A stretch of DNA of 64,000 bases from Hyphomicrobiaceae bacterium UBA7697 (lineage in GTDB: Bacteria > Pseudomonadota > Alphaproteobacteria > Rhizobiales > Methyloligellaceae): the NCBI GenBank assembly GCA_002482645.1, contig DLGJ01000005.1, forward strand, positions 774,834-838,833. Reading direction: 5' to 3'. Within the stretch, counting starts at the first letter, position 1. The number at the start of each line of letters is the position of its first letter. Made by a program: the position numbers and the translations under genes. Positions 52,772 to 61,612 of the stretch are shown here, piece after piece. A model generated the notes under the pieces. That model was not told the DNA's origin, did not search any database, and saw only the letters and a program-made list of their open reading frames with translations.

Positions 52772-53176
52772 ATGGGCGCATTCAAACGAGGCACGCTTTT
52801 CCGTGTCGCAATTGCTATGGCGTCGGTTGCCGTTTTGTCCTTTGTCCTCCCGACTGTAGCCCTTGCATTTGTGTCAGCTGAATCTGTTCACTGTCTGATT
52901 GAGCTCGACAGTAGTGCCGGTCGGCAACACGACGACAACCACGCACATCACCACTCCTCAGGGAACGTGGACCACGGAAATCATGCTCACGGTGATGTCG
53001 GGCACGAGCCTCACTGTTGTGGTCTCTTCTGTGTGACAGCTCTAGCGCCTGAAATTGGACAACTCGAATGCCCGCCACTGTTTGGCTCTTCAATCCTCCC
53101 AATTGTTAGCTCGGGCGCTGATAGCCTGATGCTTGAGCGACACTTCCGGCCTCCCATTCGGCGCCCAGCTATCTAA
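52772..53176 (+). CDS. Small secreted Cys/His protein, copy 3
   Basis: A 134-residue protein with a signal peptide (VAIAMASVAVLSFVLPTVAL). A His-rich segment (HDDNHAHHHSSGNVDHGNHA) precedes HGDVGHEPHCCGLFCV, and the tail reads HFRPPIRRPAI. It shares the GH...CC motif and Pro-basic end with the proteins at 27358 and 33309. It lies upstream of the Crp/Fnr regulator and copA. The ATG at 52772 was preferred to a TTG at 52757. Confidence 0.7.
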   Translation: MGAFKRGTLFRVAIAMASVAVLSFVLPTVALAFVSAESVHCLIELDSSAGRQHDDNHAHHHSSGNVDHGNHAHGDVGHEPHCCGLFCVTALAPEIGQLECPPLFGSSILPIVSSGADSLMLERHFRPPIRRPAI

Positions 53177-53410
53177 GGCTGCTTCTTAGGGCAGCCCATT
53201 CGGGGCGTCGTCATCTTGGCGAACCCAGACATGGGCTTTTGGGGCATTTCGCATGCTCGTTTTCCCTTCAAGCGCCCCATGAGAGAGGCTTGACCCAAAC
53301 GATCGGCGCGGCGGCTAGCCGCCCGCAGTTTGGGCCAACTGCCAATTTTTCGATTGATTCAGATGGGCCTGCCTCGATGAGGAAGTGGCCAGACCTCGAA
53401 GTAGGCACGT

Positions 53411-54109
53411 ATGCGCTCAATTGCGAAATACAAGCTAGCTGATCGTCGAGTCGAAGCGGGCGTCCAGCTTCTTAGGCCCGGTGAGCCTAGTCACGAAACG
53501 TACGAGCTCATTGAGGGTTGGGCCTTTCAATACGCCCTCTTTCCCGATGGGCGGCGGCAGATCTTAAACTTCGTTCTTCCGGGTGCGATTCTCGGTTTCC
53601 ATCGGGATAACGATGAAGTGCTTACGTATGGGGTAGAAGCTCTAACGAACACTGTCGTTGCGTCTTACCGCATCAACGCCTCGGATGTTTTCGAAAGAGA
53701 CCTGGAGACCGGAATGCAGCTCTTATGGCTGTTGTCGCGCGACCTCAGGCTCGCGTTTGATCGTTTAGCCAGCGTGGGATGCCTCTCGGCGCAGGAGCGC
53801 GTTGCCCATCTCTTGCTTGAGTTGTTCATTCGTTCCCGCATGCGCTGGCCAGGTCACCAAATCGAGCACCTCAATCTCCCTCTCACGCAGGAACACATCG
53901 GTGACGCCACAGGCTTAACCAGCGTGCACGTCAATCGTATGCTGCGTGACTTGGGCAAGCGAGGAATCCTTGAGTTTCAGTACCGCCATTTGCGTATCCT
54001 TGATCCCGATAGACTTGTGGAGCTGGCTGCCGTGGATCCCTATGTGCTGCAGTCGTGGATCGGACTGAGTGTAACATCCGCTGACCGTTTGGAGACCGAA
54101 GTTGATTAG
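53411..54109 (+). CDS. Crp/Fnr-family transcription regulator
   Basis: A 232-residue regulator. The cyclic-nucleotide-like domain reads GEPSHETYELIEGWAFQYAL, PDGRRQILNFVLPGAILGFH; the C-terminal helix-turn-helix is LTQEHIGDATGLTSVHVNRM with wing GILEFQYRHLRIL. There is no N-terminal Cys cluster, so it is not an Fe-S FNR; it may respond to another protein, haem or redox signal. The N-terminus is slightly short for the family. It lies directly upstream of a matching box and copA and is the best candidate to bind the TTAAY-N4-RTYAA sites. Confidence 0.9.
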   Translation: MRSIAKYKLADRRVEAGVQLLRPGEPSHETYELIEGWAFQYALFPDGRRQILNFVLPGAILGFHRDNDEVLTYGVEALTNTVVASYRINASDVFERDLETGMQLLWLLSRDLRLAFDRLASVGCLSAQERVAHLLLELFIRSRMRWPGHQIEHLNLPLTQEHIGDATGLTSVHVNRMLRDLGKRGILEFQYRHLRILDPDRLVELAAVDPYVLQSWIGLSVTSADRLETEVD

Positions 54110-54134
54110 TCGCCACGCCGACGTTGAGCGCACT

Positions 54135-54152
54135 CTTTAACTTTGGTCAAAG
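54135..54152 (+). promoter_or_regulatory. Crp/Fnr-type box upstream of copA
   Basis: CTTTAAC-TTTG-GTCAAAG differs from the cfa box by one spacer base. A -10-like TTTTAT lies at 54173-54178, the class II distance. That would put the transcription start past 54177 and rules out the first ATG as the copA start. Confidence 0.7.
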
Positions 54153-54284
54153 ACACTTTGGATCAAGGCGCCTTTTATGCCGGGCGCCTCCGAACACTGG
54201 CGGACTCAAATTAACGAAATCCATCGGGCGAATGCTGAAAAGGTCTCGGTTCTGGGCTCGCAACTCAGTCCGGTGAGGATGGCT

Positions 54285-56849
54285 ATGAGTGAACGACGAT
54301 TTCTGATGACGACAAGACACCCCGATGAAAAGCTCCCTGAGGAAGAAGCGCCTGCAGCAAGGCAACCTCAACGGATTGATCTTTCAATCGGAGGGATGAC
54401 TTGCTCCCATTGCCCGGCGGCAATTGAGAAAGCGCTTAGGGCAACAAGCGGTGTCGTTTCGGCCCACGTCAATCTCGCCAATGGCTTGGCGACCGTCAAC
54501 TACGATTCCAGCCGCGCCGAGGCCATGGATTTAGTGAAAGCCATTCGAGCTGTTGGTTACTCAGCTGGTGCCGCGGCGGTCCGTATTCCAATCAAATCGA
54601 TGCATTGTTCCTCGTGCGTCACGCGCATCGAGTCTGAAGTGCTAACGACGCCTGGTGTGCTTTCCGCGTACGCGAACCTGGGGACCAATGCCGTGGATGT
54701 CGAGTACGACCCGAGCAAGGCCGATTTCGAGGCTATCCGCGAAGCGATCGAATCTGCTGGCCACAAGGTTGCGAAGGCCAGCCCAGCGGACGTGATGACC
54801 GCGATCGAGAATGACGAAGATCCCGGACAGGCGGCGAATGAACGAGAATACCGTACTCTGATGCGTAAGTTTTGGTTCGCCGGTGCGGTCTCGATCCCGG
54901 TGATGGCGCTCAGCTATCCCGACCTCATCCCGGGACTGCGAGAGTGGATGCCAATGGGCAGCGATACGCGCCGCGTCGTTTGGGCACTACTCGGGGTTAT
55001 CTCTCTGCCGGTGCTCCTGTGGGCCGGCTCTCAGTTTTTCGTCGGCATGTGGGAAGCGCTGAAGCACCGCTCAGCAAACATGCACACGCTAATTGCGATC
55101 GGCGTTACCGCAGCATTTCTCTATTCCGTCGTCGCTGTCGCGTATCCCGGGCTATTTCCGGACCCCGCTCTGGCTGAAGTCTTTTGGGACGTAACTGATG
55201 TGGTTATTGCACTCGTTGTTCTAGGGCTCGCCTTAGAGATCAAGGCGAAGGGCCGCACTTCCGAAGCGATCAAGAAGCTGATTGGGCTCCAGGCAAAGAC
55301 GGCACGTGTTATGCGCGATGGCACGCAAGTTGACCTGCCTGTCGAGGAAGTCGTTGTCGGTGACATCGTTGTCGTCCGTCCAGGCGAAAAGGTCCCTGTC
55401 GATGGAGAAGTTATCGAAGGCTCAAGCGCCGTCGACGAGTCGATGATCACTGGCGAATCAATCCCGATCGAGAAGAGTGTCCTTGACGAGGTTATCGGGG
55501 CCACACTCAACAAGACTGGCGCCTTTAAGTTCAAGGCGACCAAGGTAGGTAAGGATACTGCGCTGGCTAACATTGTCCGAATGGTCAAGGACGCACAAGG
55601 TTCGAAGGCTCCCATCCAAAGGGTCGTTGACATGGTCTCCGGATACTTCGTTCCAACGGTCATGATCCTGGCAACTCTGGCGTTCGTCGCATGGTATCTG
55701 ATTGGGCCGGAGCCCCGTATCATCTACGCGACAATAGTCCTAGTCACGACCCTCATCATCGCATGTCCCTGCGCACTCGGCTTGGCAACCCCGACCTCCC
55801 TGACCGTCGGTATTGGCAAGGCTGCCGAAAATGGCATCCTGATTCGTTCAGGAGACGCGCTGCAAACGTCTCAGAATCTCGATTCCATCATTCTGGACAA
55901 AACCGGCACGATCACTCGTGGCGAGCCGGCATTGACAAATGTGATTGTCACTCAGGGTCAACGCGAGGACGATATTCTTCAGCTTGCCGCGTCACTTGAA
56001 AGTGGCTCTGAGCATCCTTTGGGTGAGGCGATCGTTCAGGGAGCTCAGGAGCGTGGGATCACGCTTGTCGACGCCGAGAGCTTCGTTGCAATCCCAGGGC
56101 ATGGCGTGAGCGGGCGCATCAACGGTCGCGATGTTCTACTCGGCAACGCAAAGCTGATGCGCGATCACGGGATCGTCAGCGACGAACTGACGAAGGACTG
56201 GGAGCAGCTGGCAAGCGAAGGCAAAACGCCAATGTATGTCGGGATCAACGGCACTCCAGCCGGACTCGTCGCGGTTGCAGATACGGTTAAGCCGGACTCC
56301 AAGGAGGCGATCAAGGCGCTCGAACGCCTAGGTATTGAGATCGTCATGCTAACCGGGGACAACGAGCGAACGGCAGATGCGATCGCCCGGGAAGTTGGTA
56401 TCAAGCGCGTACTCTCCGAAGTTCTTCCAAATGAAAAGGCACATGAGGTCCAGAAGCTGCAGCTCGAGGGTAAGACTGTAGGCATGGTCGGTGACGGAAT
56501 TAACGATGCCCCAGCGCTCGCCCAAGCGGATGTAGGCTTCGCAATTGGCACTGGGACTGATGTCGCCATCGAGGCCAGCGACGTGACCCTGATCAAGGGT
56601 AGCCTTGTGGGCGTGGCTACCGCCATTGAGATAAGCCGCGCAACCATGCGCAACGTACGACAGAACCTCGTCGGTGCCTTCGGCTACAACACCCTCGGGA
56701 TTCCCGTCGCGATGGGCGTACTTTACCCGTTCCTTGGACTATTACTGTCGCCGCTTATCGCGGCCGCAGCCATGGCGTTCAGCTCGGTTACCGTCGTTAC
56801 GAATGCCAATAGACTGCGCTTCTTCCAACCGAGGAGGGTCGTATCGTGA
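54285..56849 (+). CDS. copA: Cu(I)-exporting P1B ATPase (CopA)
   Basis: An 854-residue ATPase. The start at 54285 has GAGG 6 nt upstream. Two HMA domains carry GGMTCSHC and SMHCSSC. Further motifs are ITGESIPIEKS, CPCALGLATPTSL (TM6 CPC), LDKTGTITRGEP, SGSEHPLGEA and VGDGINDAPAL, all of P1B-1 CopA. It exports Cu(I) from the cytoplasm. Its stop overlaps the cupredoxin GTG, so copA, cupredoxin, DUF2933 and ICMT-like genes form an operon behind the Crp/Fnr box. Confidence 0.96.
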   Translation: MSERRFLMTTRHPDEKLPEEEAPAARQPQRIDLSIGGMTCSHCPAAIEKALRATSGVVSAHVNLANGLATVNYDSSRAEAMDLVKAIRAVGYSAGAAAVRIPIKSMHCSSCVTRIESEVLTTPGVLSAYANLGTNAVDVEYDPSKADFEAIREAIESAGHKVAKASPADVMTAIENDEDPGQAANEREYRTLMRKFWFAGAVSIPVMALSYPDLIPGLREWMPMGSDTRRVVWALLGVISLPVLLWAGSQFFVGMWEALKHRSANMHTLIAIGVTAAFLYSVVAVAYPGLFPDPALAEVFWDVTDVVIALVVLGLALEIKAKGRTSEAIKKLIGLQAKTARVMRDGTQVDLPVEEVVVGDIVVVRPGEKVPVDGEVIEGSSAVDESMITGESIPIEKSVLDEVIGATLNKTGAFKFKATKVGKDTALANIVRMVKDAQGSKAPIQRVVDMVSGYFVPTVMILATLAFVAWYLIGPEPRIIYATIVLVTTLIIACPCALGLATPTSLTVGIGKAAENGILIRSGDALQTSQNLDSIILDKTGTITRGEPALTNVIVTQGQREDDILQLAASLESGSEHPLGEAIVQGAQERGITLVDAESFVAIPGHGVSGRINGRDVLLGNAKLMRDHGIVSDELTKDWEQLASEGKTPMYVGINGTPAGLVAVADTVKPDSKEAIKALERLGIEIVMLTGDNERTADAIAREVGIKRVLSEVLPNEKAHEVQKLQLEGKTVGMVGDGINDAPALAQADVGFAIGTGTDVAIEASDVTLIKGSLVGVATAIEISRATMRNVRQNLVGAFGYNTLGIPVAMGVLYPFLGLLLSPLIAAAAMAFSSVTVVTNANRLRFFQPRRVVS

Positions 56850-57223
56850 CACCGGATCGTTGGGTTGTGCTGATCGCCGGGCTTCTGCTTGTTGTTTTCA
56901 TTGTGTGGTTTTTTTGGTTGAAGCGCAGCAAAGGCGTGAGAGCCACCGAAATGAGTGGGGGCTATCAGGAGGCTATGATCCTTGTGAGAGGTGGTTACAC
57001 ACCTGACACGATTATCGTGAACCGCGACAAGCCAGTGCGACTTAACTTTCGTCGAGAGGAGACTGCGTCTTGCTCAGACAAGGTCGTTTTCGAACACTTT
57101 AACAAAAGTGCCGAGCTGCCCGCGGGAGAACTCGTAGAGGTCGTGCTTGTGCCCAAGGAGGCCGGGGAATTCTCCTTCGCATGTCCCATGGGCATGATCC
57201 GTGGTCGGTTGATCGTAGAGTAG
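56846..57223 (+). CDS. Membrane-anchored cupredoxin-like protein
   Basis: A 125-residue protein starting at GTG, overlapping the copA stop by 4 bp. One N-terminal helix (VVLIAGLLLVVFIVWFFWL) is followed by a cupredoxin fold (GGYTPDTIIVNRDKPVRLNF) and FSFACPMGMIRGRLIV, where Cys and Met are probable copper ligands. It would face the periplasm and could accept copper from CopA. Confidence 0.85.
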   Translation: MTPDRWVVLIAGLLLVVFIVWFFWLKRSKGVRATEMSGGYQEAMILVRGGYTPDTIIVNRDKPVRLNFRREETASCSDKVVFEHFNKSAELPAGELVEVVLVPKEAGEFSFACPMGMIRGRLIVE

Positions 57224-57227
57224 ACAG

Positions 57228-57497
57228 ATGCCAATGAACGAAGATGATCAGTCAAGAAGCCAACAGGAGCCGGTTGTTGGGTTCTGGAAGTCGCGAACGG
57301 GCATAGCTCTTATCGTCTTCCTCGGCATTGCTGGCCTCGTGCTTAGCTACGAGCATCGTGACCACATCTTTTCCGAATACGGAGTTCTAGTTGTGCTGCT
57401 TGTGCTTTGTGTCGGCGTGCACTTCTTCCTGCACGGTGGTCACGGTGGCCATGGCGGTGATGGCAACCGAGATCACGACTCAAACGGCGGAACTTGA
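57228..57497 (+). CDS. DUF2933 small membrane protein
   Basis: An 89-residue protein with two hydrophobic segments (GIALIVFLGIAGLVLSY, YGVLVVLLVLCVGVHFFLH) and a GGHGGHGGD tail typical of DUF2933. It lies 4 bp after the cupredoxin gene. The His-Gly tail may bind metal. Function unknown, recurrently linked to copper genes. Confidence 0.82.
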   Translation: MPMNEDDQSRSQQEPVVGFWKSRTGIALIVFLGIAGLVLSYEHRDHIFSEYGVLVVLLVLCVGVHFFLHGGHGGHGGDGNRDHDSNGGT

Positions 57498-57499
57498 CC

Positions 57500-58153
57500 A
57501 TGACAGAGCCGATGCCCGCCTACGGTCTCTGGTTTCTTGTGATCGTCAACTCAGCGATCTTTATCCTCTTCGCCTACAGTTTCTTTAAGCCCAAAACGAA
57601 ACGCGACTGGCGTACCTTTGGTGCCTTCAGCGCCTTCCTAGTCGCGCTCTTCACTGAGATGTATGGCTTCCCTCTCACCATCTACTTCCTATCGGGTTGG
57701 CTCCAGAGCAGCGTGTCGGGAGTCGACTGGTTTTCACACGACGCGGGGCACTTGCTTGAGATGCTGTTCGGGTGGAAAGCCAACCCTCATTTCGGGCCGT
57801 TCCATCTGCTCAGTTTCGTTTTCATCGGCGGTGGCTTCGTCCTGATCGCGTCGGGATGGCGCATTCTTTACGATGCCCAGCAGAACAATGTGCTCGCGAG
57901 CACCGGGCCGTACTCCTATGTCCGTCATCCGCAGTACATCGGCTTTGTCGTGATCATGTTCGGTTTCCTTCTACAATGGCCGACTATTCTCACGCTCACG
58001 ATGTTCCCGGTTCTAGTCTGGATGTATGCGCATCTTGCCCGACGGGAAGAACGGGAAGCGCGCGATCAATTCGGCGAAGTCTACACAGAGTACGCTCGCC
58101 GCGTGCCTGCGTTTGTACCCCGTATATTTGACCGAGGTGGAAAGGTGGCGTGA
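57500..58153 (+). CDS. Isoprenylcysteine methyltransferase-like membrane protein
   Basis: A 217-residue protein with about five helices. The C-terminal motif STGPYSYVRHPQYIGF is the SAM/lipid site of the ICMT/PEMT family, and EEREARDQFGEVYTEYARRV follows. It probably methylates a lipid or thiol in the membrane; the substrate is unknown. ATG at 57500 is chosen over a TTG at 57494. Last gene of the copA operon. Confidence 0.85.
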   Translation: MTEPMPAYGLWFLVIVNSAIFILFAYSFFKPKTKRDWRTFGAFSAFLVALFTEMYGFPLTIYFLSGWLQSSVSGVDWFSHDAGHLLEMLFGWKANPHFGPFHLLSFVFIGGGFVLIASGWRILYDAQQNNVLASTGPYSYVRHPQYIGFVVIMFGFLLQWPTILTLTMFPVLVWMYAHLARREEREARDQFGEVYTEYARRVPAFVPRIFDRGGKVA

Positions 58154-58517
58154 TGAAATTCGGCTCTCTGTGGGTTCGACAAGCTGCTATTGGCGCCCAA
58201 AAGTTTGTCCGCCATCTATGCTGCTTGGAGAACACCCTATGCGAATCGTGCCAGGCCGCATGGAGTGACAATCATGCGTAGGCGGAGCACCAGCGGTAAG
58301 CTTCAGAACGCCGTCGCGATCGAGACTGGAGATGCCTCGGCTAGTAAGACGCATGACTTCAGTGTTCGCTCGTACACTACTGGCTTGAGCTTTCTACTGT
58401 GGCTCCGGCAACTTATTGCAAATGACGGTACAATGATGAAGACGCCAGGCACGGGTGGCGGCAACCAATAGGTTTCGAATGTCTGACGCGCACTCTCAAG
58501 ATTAGAGGACAATCACT
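58154..58517. other. Intergenic, no gene recognised
   Basis: About 360 bp. A forward frame from 58190 lacks any known domain. No Crp/Fnr-type box was seen. Confidence 0.45.
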
Positions 58518-58799
58518 ATGGATAAGCTCGCATTCACTCAAAACGTTCTGCATACCTGTATTGCCACAGCATTGTTTTTGACGCCGTATGCGGTCGCGGT
58601 GGCCCACACGTCGGACCAGATTGCTTGCGACAAGACTGCCCTTGACGCGATGACCACCGACATCCAGTCAATGCCCGACGGAGATGCCAAGGAAGTCGCC
58701 ATAAGTGAGATAGAGATAGCTAAGAGTCTGATGCGTAAGAAGGACCTGGAGGGCTGTGATGCCCACATGCAGAGCGCGATAATGGCGATGAGCGAATGA
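58518..58799 (+). CDS. Small periplasmic protein
   Basis: A 93-residue protein with a signal peptide (residues 1-30, ending AVAVAHTS). The mature part is helical with two Cys (IACDKTAL and EGCDAHMQ). GAGG lies 8 nt upstream. It precedes the cytochrome gene by 33 bp in the same direction. No family recognised. Confidence 0.65.
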   Translation: MDKLAFTQNVLHTCIATALFLTPYAVAVAHTSDQIACDKTALDAMTTDIQSMPDGDAKEVAISEIEIAKSLMRKKDLEGCDAHMQSAIMAMSE

Positions 58800-58832
58800 T
58801 TGCGTCCAAAACCGGTGAGGCGAGGACGAAGC

Positions 58833-59438
58833 ATGTCTAACACAAGAAGCACAGGAACTGTGGCGCTCTGGCTGATTGTGCTTTGTGTGGCCGGCGCTGT
58901 CCTAGTCGGCGCCGGTGCAGCTGCATTCACCGTGTATTCGGGCGTATACAACGTTGCAGCAGATGTACCGCACACCAAGGCAGTATTTCGTCTTTTGGAA
59001 TCAGTGCGAGACCGTTCAATCTCTGTTCGTGCGGCACAGATCGTCGCCCCGGACGACCTTTCCGATCCAAAACGGATCGCCTCGGGTGCTGGGCAATATG
59101 CAGAAATGTGTAGTGGTTGCCATCTTGCCCCCGGTATGGCCCGGACGGAGATTAGTCGAGGTCTTTATCCCAGAGCCCCAGAGCTTCGTCGCGGAAGCCG
59201 TTCTACGGCCGCAGAGGATTTCTGGGTTGTCAAGCATGGCATCAAGGCAACGGGTATGCCGGCTTGGGGTGTGACTCACAATGACAAGCTCCTCTGGGAC
59301 GTAACGGCTTTCGTGCGAAAACTGCCCCAGCTCTCGGCTGAAGAGTATCAGGAGATCATCAGGGCCGCGCCAAAGTCACATGACGAAATGATGGAGGATA
59401 TCGAGCGCGGCGGTGGTCATGGAGACCATCTACACTGA
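58833..59438 (+). CDS. Membrane-anchored c-type cytochrome
   Basis: A 201-residue protein with an N-terminal helix (VALWLIVLCVAGAVLVGAGA). One haem site is MCSGCH, with the Met ligand probably in ATGMPAWG, and LLWDVTAFVRKLPQLSAEEY closes a class I cytochrome fold. The His-rich end GGGHGDHLH may bind metal. The start at 58833 has GAGG 7 nt upstream. It would act in periplasmic electron transfer. Confidence 0.88.
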   Translation: MSNTRSTGTVALWLIVLCVAGAVLVGAGAAAFTVYSGVYNVAADVPHTKAVFRLLESVRDRSISVRAAQIVAPDDLSDPKRIASGAGQYAEMCSGCHLAPGMARTEISRGLYPRAPELRRGSRSTAAEDFWVVKHGIKATGMPAWGVTHNDKLLWDVTAFVRKLPQLSAEEYQEIIRAAPKSHDEMMEDIERGGGHGDHLH

Positions 59439-59668
59439 CCGAGTGATTACTCCAAGAAACGGACAAGACGGGTCGACGTACGGTGCACAGATCCGTTGAG
59501 TGAGTTTTTGTACGATCCGGGAACAGCGCTAAGAGAAAACAAGGCTAGTGCCGAAAGAATCGATAGCGTTGCAGGCGAGCCCAACAGGACCGGAGTCGAA
59601 TTATCCCGGCTAGTCCCCAAAGATGCGAAGACGTCTGGTAGTCTTTGCGAAAGTACCTCTTTTATTGA

Positions 59669-60619
59669 ATGGCGAAGGAACGCACGTTGGATCATTCTAC
59701 GCATGTGCCCGAGCGCACCAAGGAAAACGAACGTGCGCTCAAGATTTCAGGTTGGCTCACTGGTATCTACTTCTTTTTGGAGTTGGGTATAGGACTCTAC
59801 ACGGGCTCCGTGGCAGTCATCTCGGATGCATTCCATACATTCTCAGCCGTTGGCGGCGTGGTGCTAGCGTTTGTAGCTACGAGGATTGCGCGACGCCCCG
59901 CAAGTCTTGATCGAACCTTCGGAAACTTTCGCGCGGAAATCATCGGCGCTCTGTTGAATGGCGTCTTCCTCGCTGGCATGGCCGTGCTGGTATTGGTCAT
60001 GGGCGCAATGCGACTGCAGTCTCCGATCGACCTTCCGACCACCCCGCTATTGGTGGCCGCCGCTGGCGGACTACTAACCGAGATAGTCTCTATGCGGCTA
60101 CTGTATTCAGGTCAAAAAGGTGACCTCAACCTGCGGGGAGCCTTCTGGCACGTGATGCAGACCTTTATCGGCAGTATTTTGATCATTGTGACTGCATCCG
60201 TAATCTACTTCACTGGATTCCTTGCCATCGATCCCATTCTTGGTATGGCGTTCGGTCTGGTCTTGTTGGCTGTTTCTTGGGGGATCATCCGTGATGCGCT
60301 CTCGGTTCTTATGGAAGGGACTCCTGAGTCCGTCGACCTCAATGAAGTCGCCGCCGCTCTGGGTGAGCTCCCAACTGTTCGCAACATTCACCACATGCAT
60401 GCGTGGAGCCTAACCTCCGGCAAGAATGTCTTCTCAGCCCACATTGGTACCGACGAACTTGACAGTTCGGACACAGTTCTGGCTCAGGCCCACGGCGTGC
60501 TCCGAGATAGGTTCGGCTTCTACTTTTCGACCTTGCAAGTTGAGACCAGCTGCCCCGATAGGGATTTGGCACCGGATCTAGATATCTCGTCCAGCTTGCG
60601 AAGGCCAACATCCGACTAG
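59669..60619 (+). CDS. Cation diffusion facilitator with altered metal site
   Basis: A 316-residue CDF-family protein with six helices and a C-terminal cytoplasmic domain (TVRNIHHMHAWSLTSGKNVF). In TM2 the usual HxxxD is H-TFS-A (SDAFHTFSAVGG), and in TM5 the usual HxxxD is H-VMQ-T (AFWHVMQTFIGS). Both Asp ligands of the tetrahedral transport site are thus missing. The fold is intact, so it may move another substrate, or be inactive or a sensor. Confidence 0.88.
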   Translation: MAKERTLDHSTHVPERTKENERALKISGWLTGIYFFLELGIGLYTGSVAVISDAFHTFSAVGGVVLAFVATRIARRPASLDRTFGNFRAEIIGALLNGVFLAGMAVLVLVMGAMRLQSPIDLPTTPLLVAAAGGLLTEIVSMRLLYSGQKGDLNLRGAFWHVMQTFIGSILIIVTASVIYFTGFLAIDPILGMAFGLVLLAVSWGIIRDALSVLMEGTPESVDLNEVAAALGELPTVRNIHHMHAWSLTSGKNVFSAHIGTDELDSSDTVLAQAHGVLRDRFGFYFSTLQVETSCPDRDLAPDLDISSSLRRPTSD

Positions 60620-60709
60620 CTGGGAGGTGATAGCATTTGTCTCGTAGGAGTCCCCAGCCGCATTACAGGGGAAAGCGCAAGAATAGCCTGAATTGACCGG
60701 TAGGCGAGG

Positions 60710-61165
60710 ATGTTGGTCGCAGCAATACTGGCGGTATCGCTCGTCATATTGACTTTCCTGTTTCATTACTTGGTTCTACGCTGGATCTCTGGGCGCATGG
60801 CGCGCATCGCGATGACGGCTGAGGTTCGCATCATGGTTATCTTCTTCCTGGTCCTCGGAGCCCATCTTGTTGAGATCGGTCTATACGCGGGAGCCTATGC
60901 GCTCGGAGATAGAGTGCTGGCCATTGGTAGCTTCGGCGGTCTAGCCGCGACCAAGCCGCTTGACTATGTTTACTTTTCTATCGTGAGCTATACTTCGCTA
61001 GGCCTCGGCGATGTCTTTCCCAACGACCACCTTCGCATTATCACGGGTGTTGAGGCCTTAAACGGCTTGTTGCTGATTACTTGGTCCGGCTCATTCATTT
61101 ACATCGCTATGGGACGTCTATGGCCATGGCAATCGTGCGCGGAGCCGCCGGGCCATAGTCGGTGA
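60710..61165 (+). CDS. Two-helix K+-channel-like protein
   Basis: A 151-residue membrane protein with helices at about 3-22 and 40-62, a re-entrant loop DYVYFSIVSYTSLGLGDVFP and a final helix (ALNGLLLITWSGSFIYIAMG). TSLGLGD corresponds to the TVGYGD selectivity filter with Leu for Tyr. Ion_trans_2-type channel is likely. It lies 90 bp after the CDF gene. Confidence 0.8.
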   Translation: MLVAAILAVSLVILTFLFHYLVLRWISGRMARIAMTAEVRIMVIFFLVLGAHLVEIGLYAGAYALGDRVLAIGSFGGLAATKPLDYVYFSIVSYTSLGLGDVFPNDHLRIITGVEALNGLLLITWSGSFIYIAMGRLWPWQSCAEPPGHSR

Positions 61166-61186
61166 CTTTCCAACGCTGCTGCAACG

Positions 61187-61530
61187 CTAATGAAGTTGGA
61201 CCTTGGTGTCCGTGCTGGCGTTCCTACAGACTTCGCCATTGGCTTGAGTCGCTACTTGCCCGCGTAAGGAGAGCGGCGCGATGCGGTATCGGCACGCGCC
61301 GTCATCGCTCACACAAGTAACGAGTGATAGCTCGAGTCTCTTCTTCACAAAGCAGGGGAGGAATCCCCTCGCGGAGTATGCCTGCCAGCCGGTCTTCTCG
61401 ACAATCTCAGCAAGCGCGGTGCCTGCCTTTCCTCGAGGTGTCGCAACGACGACTTGTTGCTTGGTCGCCTCCCAAGGGGTTCTTGTACGGTCACCTTGCC
61501 CCTCAGTTGACTTGGGACCATGAAGTGCGA
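61187..61530 (-). pseudogene. DUF3489 remnant
   Basis: A minus frame reads ATKQQVVVATPRGKAGTALA, then EIVEKTGWQAYSARGFL and CFVKKRLELSL, ending GACRYRIA before an extra tail. It aligns with the intact DUF3489 protein at 19145-19540 (IVAATGWQPHSVRGFFSG, VKKKLRL, RRYRIA). The N-terminal part is decayed and no recombinase or DUF2924 gene is beside it. It marks an older element edge. Confidence 0.7.
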
Positions 61531-61612
61531 GCGTCCGCTTTGTACTCTCAAGCAGACATGCCTATTCGAGGAATTGATGTCAGCTCTGTGCCAATATAAG
61601 TAGGAAGTGTAC

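Noticed and set aside
54177..54284. Upstream ATG for copA
   Set aside because: It overlaps the predicted -10 element and the added residues lack similarity. 54285 has a ribosome site.
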